From NCBI GenBank assembly GCA_034933145.1, contig JAYFOA010000012.1, forward strand, positions 48,985 to 112,984: DNA of 64,000 bases. The letters run 5' to 3'. Below are positions 63,823-64,000 of this stretch, piece after piece (position 1 is the first letter of the stretch; the number at the start of each line of letters is the position of its first letter). The stretch comes from UBA4644 sp034933145 (lineage in GTDB: Bacteria > Bacillota > Clostridia > Oscillospirales > Butyricicoccaceae). A model generated the notes under the pieces. It searched no databases. It saw only the letters and a program-made list of their open reading frames with translations, and was not told where the DNA came from. The translations under genes and the position numbers were made by a program.

Positions 63823-63845
63823 GACAAGGGGACGGTTCATTTGTC
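63823..63845 (+). repeat. REP-like element, copy 2
   Basis: GACAAGGGGACGGTTCATTTGTC, with self-complementary ends GACAA/TTGTC. It lies just after the stop of the adjoining transposase tail and is the inverted partner of 63281-63303. Confidence 0.7.
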
Positions 63846-63850
63846 TTGCG

Positions 63851-64000
63851 TTACTTTAGCATCCCCTCAATCCGTCCTTTTGAAATGCCGGTAAGTCGGG
63901 CAAGCTGCCGGATCGAACACCCTTTTTCGTGCAGGCTTTTAATGCCCGCAGCCTGTTCCGCAGGCGGCAACATATGGATTCCCGATAGCCTTTTTGTTTT
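63851..64000 (-). CDS. RAYT/IS200-like transposase, C-terminal part (runs off the window)
   Basis: The minus-strand frame is open from the right edge to TAA 63851 (49 codons seen). It ends in a helix-turn-helix: GCSIRQLARLTGISKGRIEGML. This tail is typical of Y1-transposase-family REP-associated proteins of Firmicutes, and the neighbouring GACGGTTC repeats fit that. The catalytic Tyr/HUH domain would lie outside the window. Confidence 0.6.
   Translation of the reverse strand, partial: KTKRLSGIHMLPPAEQAAGIKSLHEKGCSIRQLARLTGISKGRIEGMLK

Overview
The window looks like a chromosomal segment of an anaerobic, probably spore-forming Clostridia-type Firmicute. The grounds are purine-rich Shine-Dalgarno sites before nearly every gene, SLH-anchored giant surface proteins, two peptide ABC transporters, sigma-54 with an NtrC-type activator, a Maf glycosyltransferase and DUF4183-type proteins. 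No rRNA, complete tRNA or CRISPR array was seen. Species cannot be named from the sequence alone.

Left part (1-22.4 kb): two regulator-plus-surface-protein modules. A LytS-like histidine kinase (cut by the left edge) and a receiver/winged-helix/BTAD response regulator precede a receiver-like protein that lacks its phosphorylation Asp, and then a 2333-residue secreted protein with an L-type lectin domain, many beta-sandwich repeats and three SLH domains. A c-di-GMP phosphodiesterase-like EAL protein follows on the other strand. The second module has a LytTR response regulator and a GHKL kinase, divergent from a 2530-residue FG-GAP / B-repeat / SLH protein.

Scar zone (22.4-24.1 kb, with smaller scars at 11.9-12.3 and 36.4-37.0 kb): decayed IS3 orfA, a serine-recombinase tail, an IclR pseudogene, a GyrI-like pseudogene, an NlpC/P60 fragment and dispersed repeats.

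Middle part (24.2-46.2 kb): a nutrient-scavenging region. rpoN is the last gene of an oppABCDF operon. A sensor kinase with a periplasmic-binding-protein-like sensor and its sigma-54 activator lie just upstream. Textbook -24/-12 promoters sit before oppA (TTGGCACGAAAATTGCT) and before a divergent D-aminoacylase-like amidohydrolase. A second oppABCDF operon carries an M20 peptidase gene at each end and faces a LysR regulator. Together these suggest uptake and cleavage of peptides or N-acylated, perhaps D-configured, amino acids.

Right part (47.2-63.1 kb): a glycosylation island with a full set of genes for the GDP-sugar route to CMP-legionaminic acid (legB, legC, ptmE, legH, legG, legI, legF), a WbpG/HisH/HisF-like amidotransferase set that would make an acetamidino derivative, a Maf-type transferase, a GT2/TPR protein and two DUF4183 proteins. 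The island is bounded by direct repeats that begin in the anticodon loop of tRNA remnants, as expected of an integrated element. Beyond it, a small unknown gene is flanked by inverted REP-like repeats next to the tail of a RAYT-like transposase.
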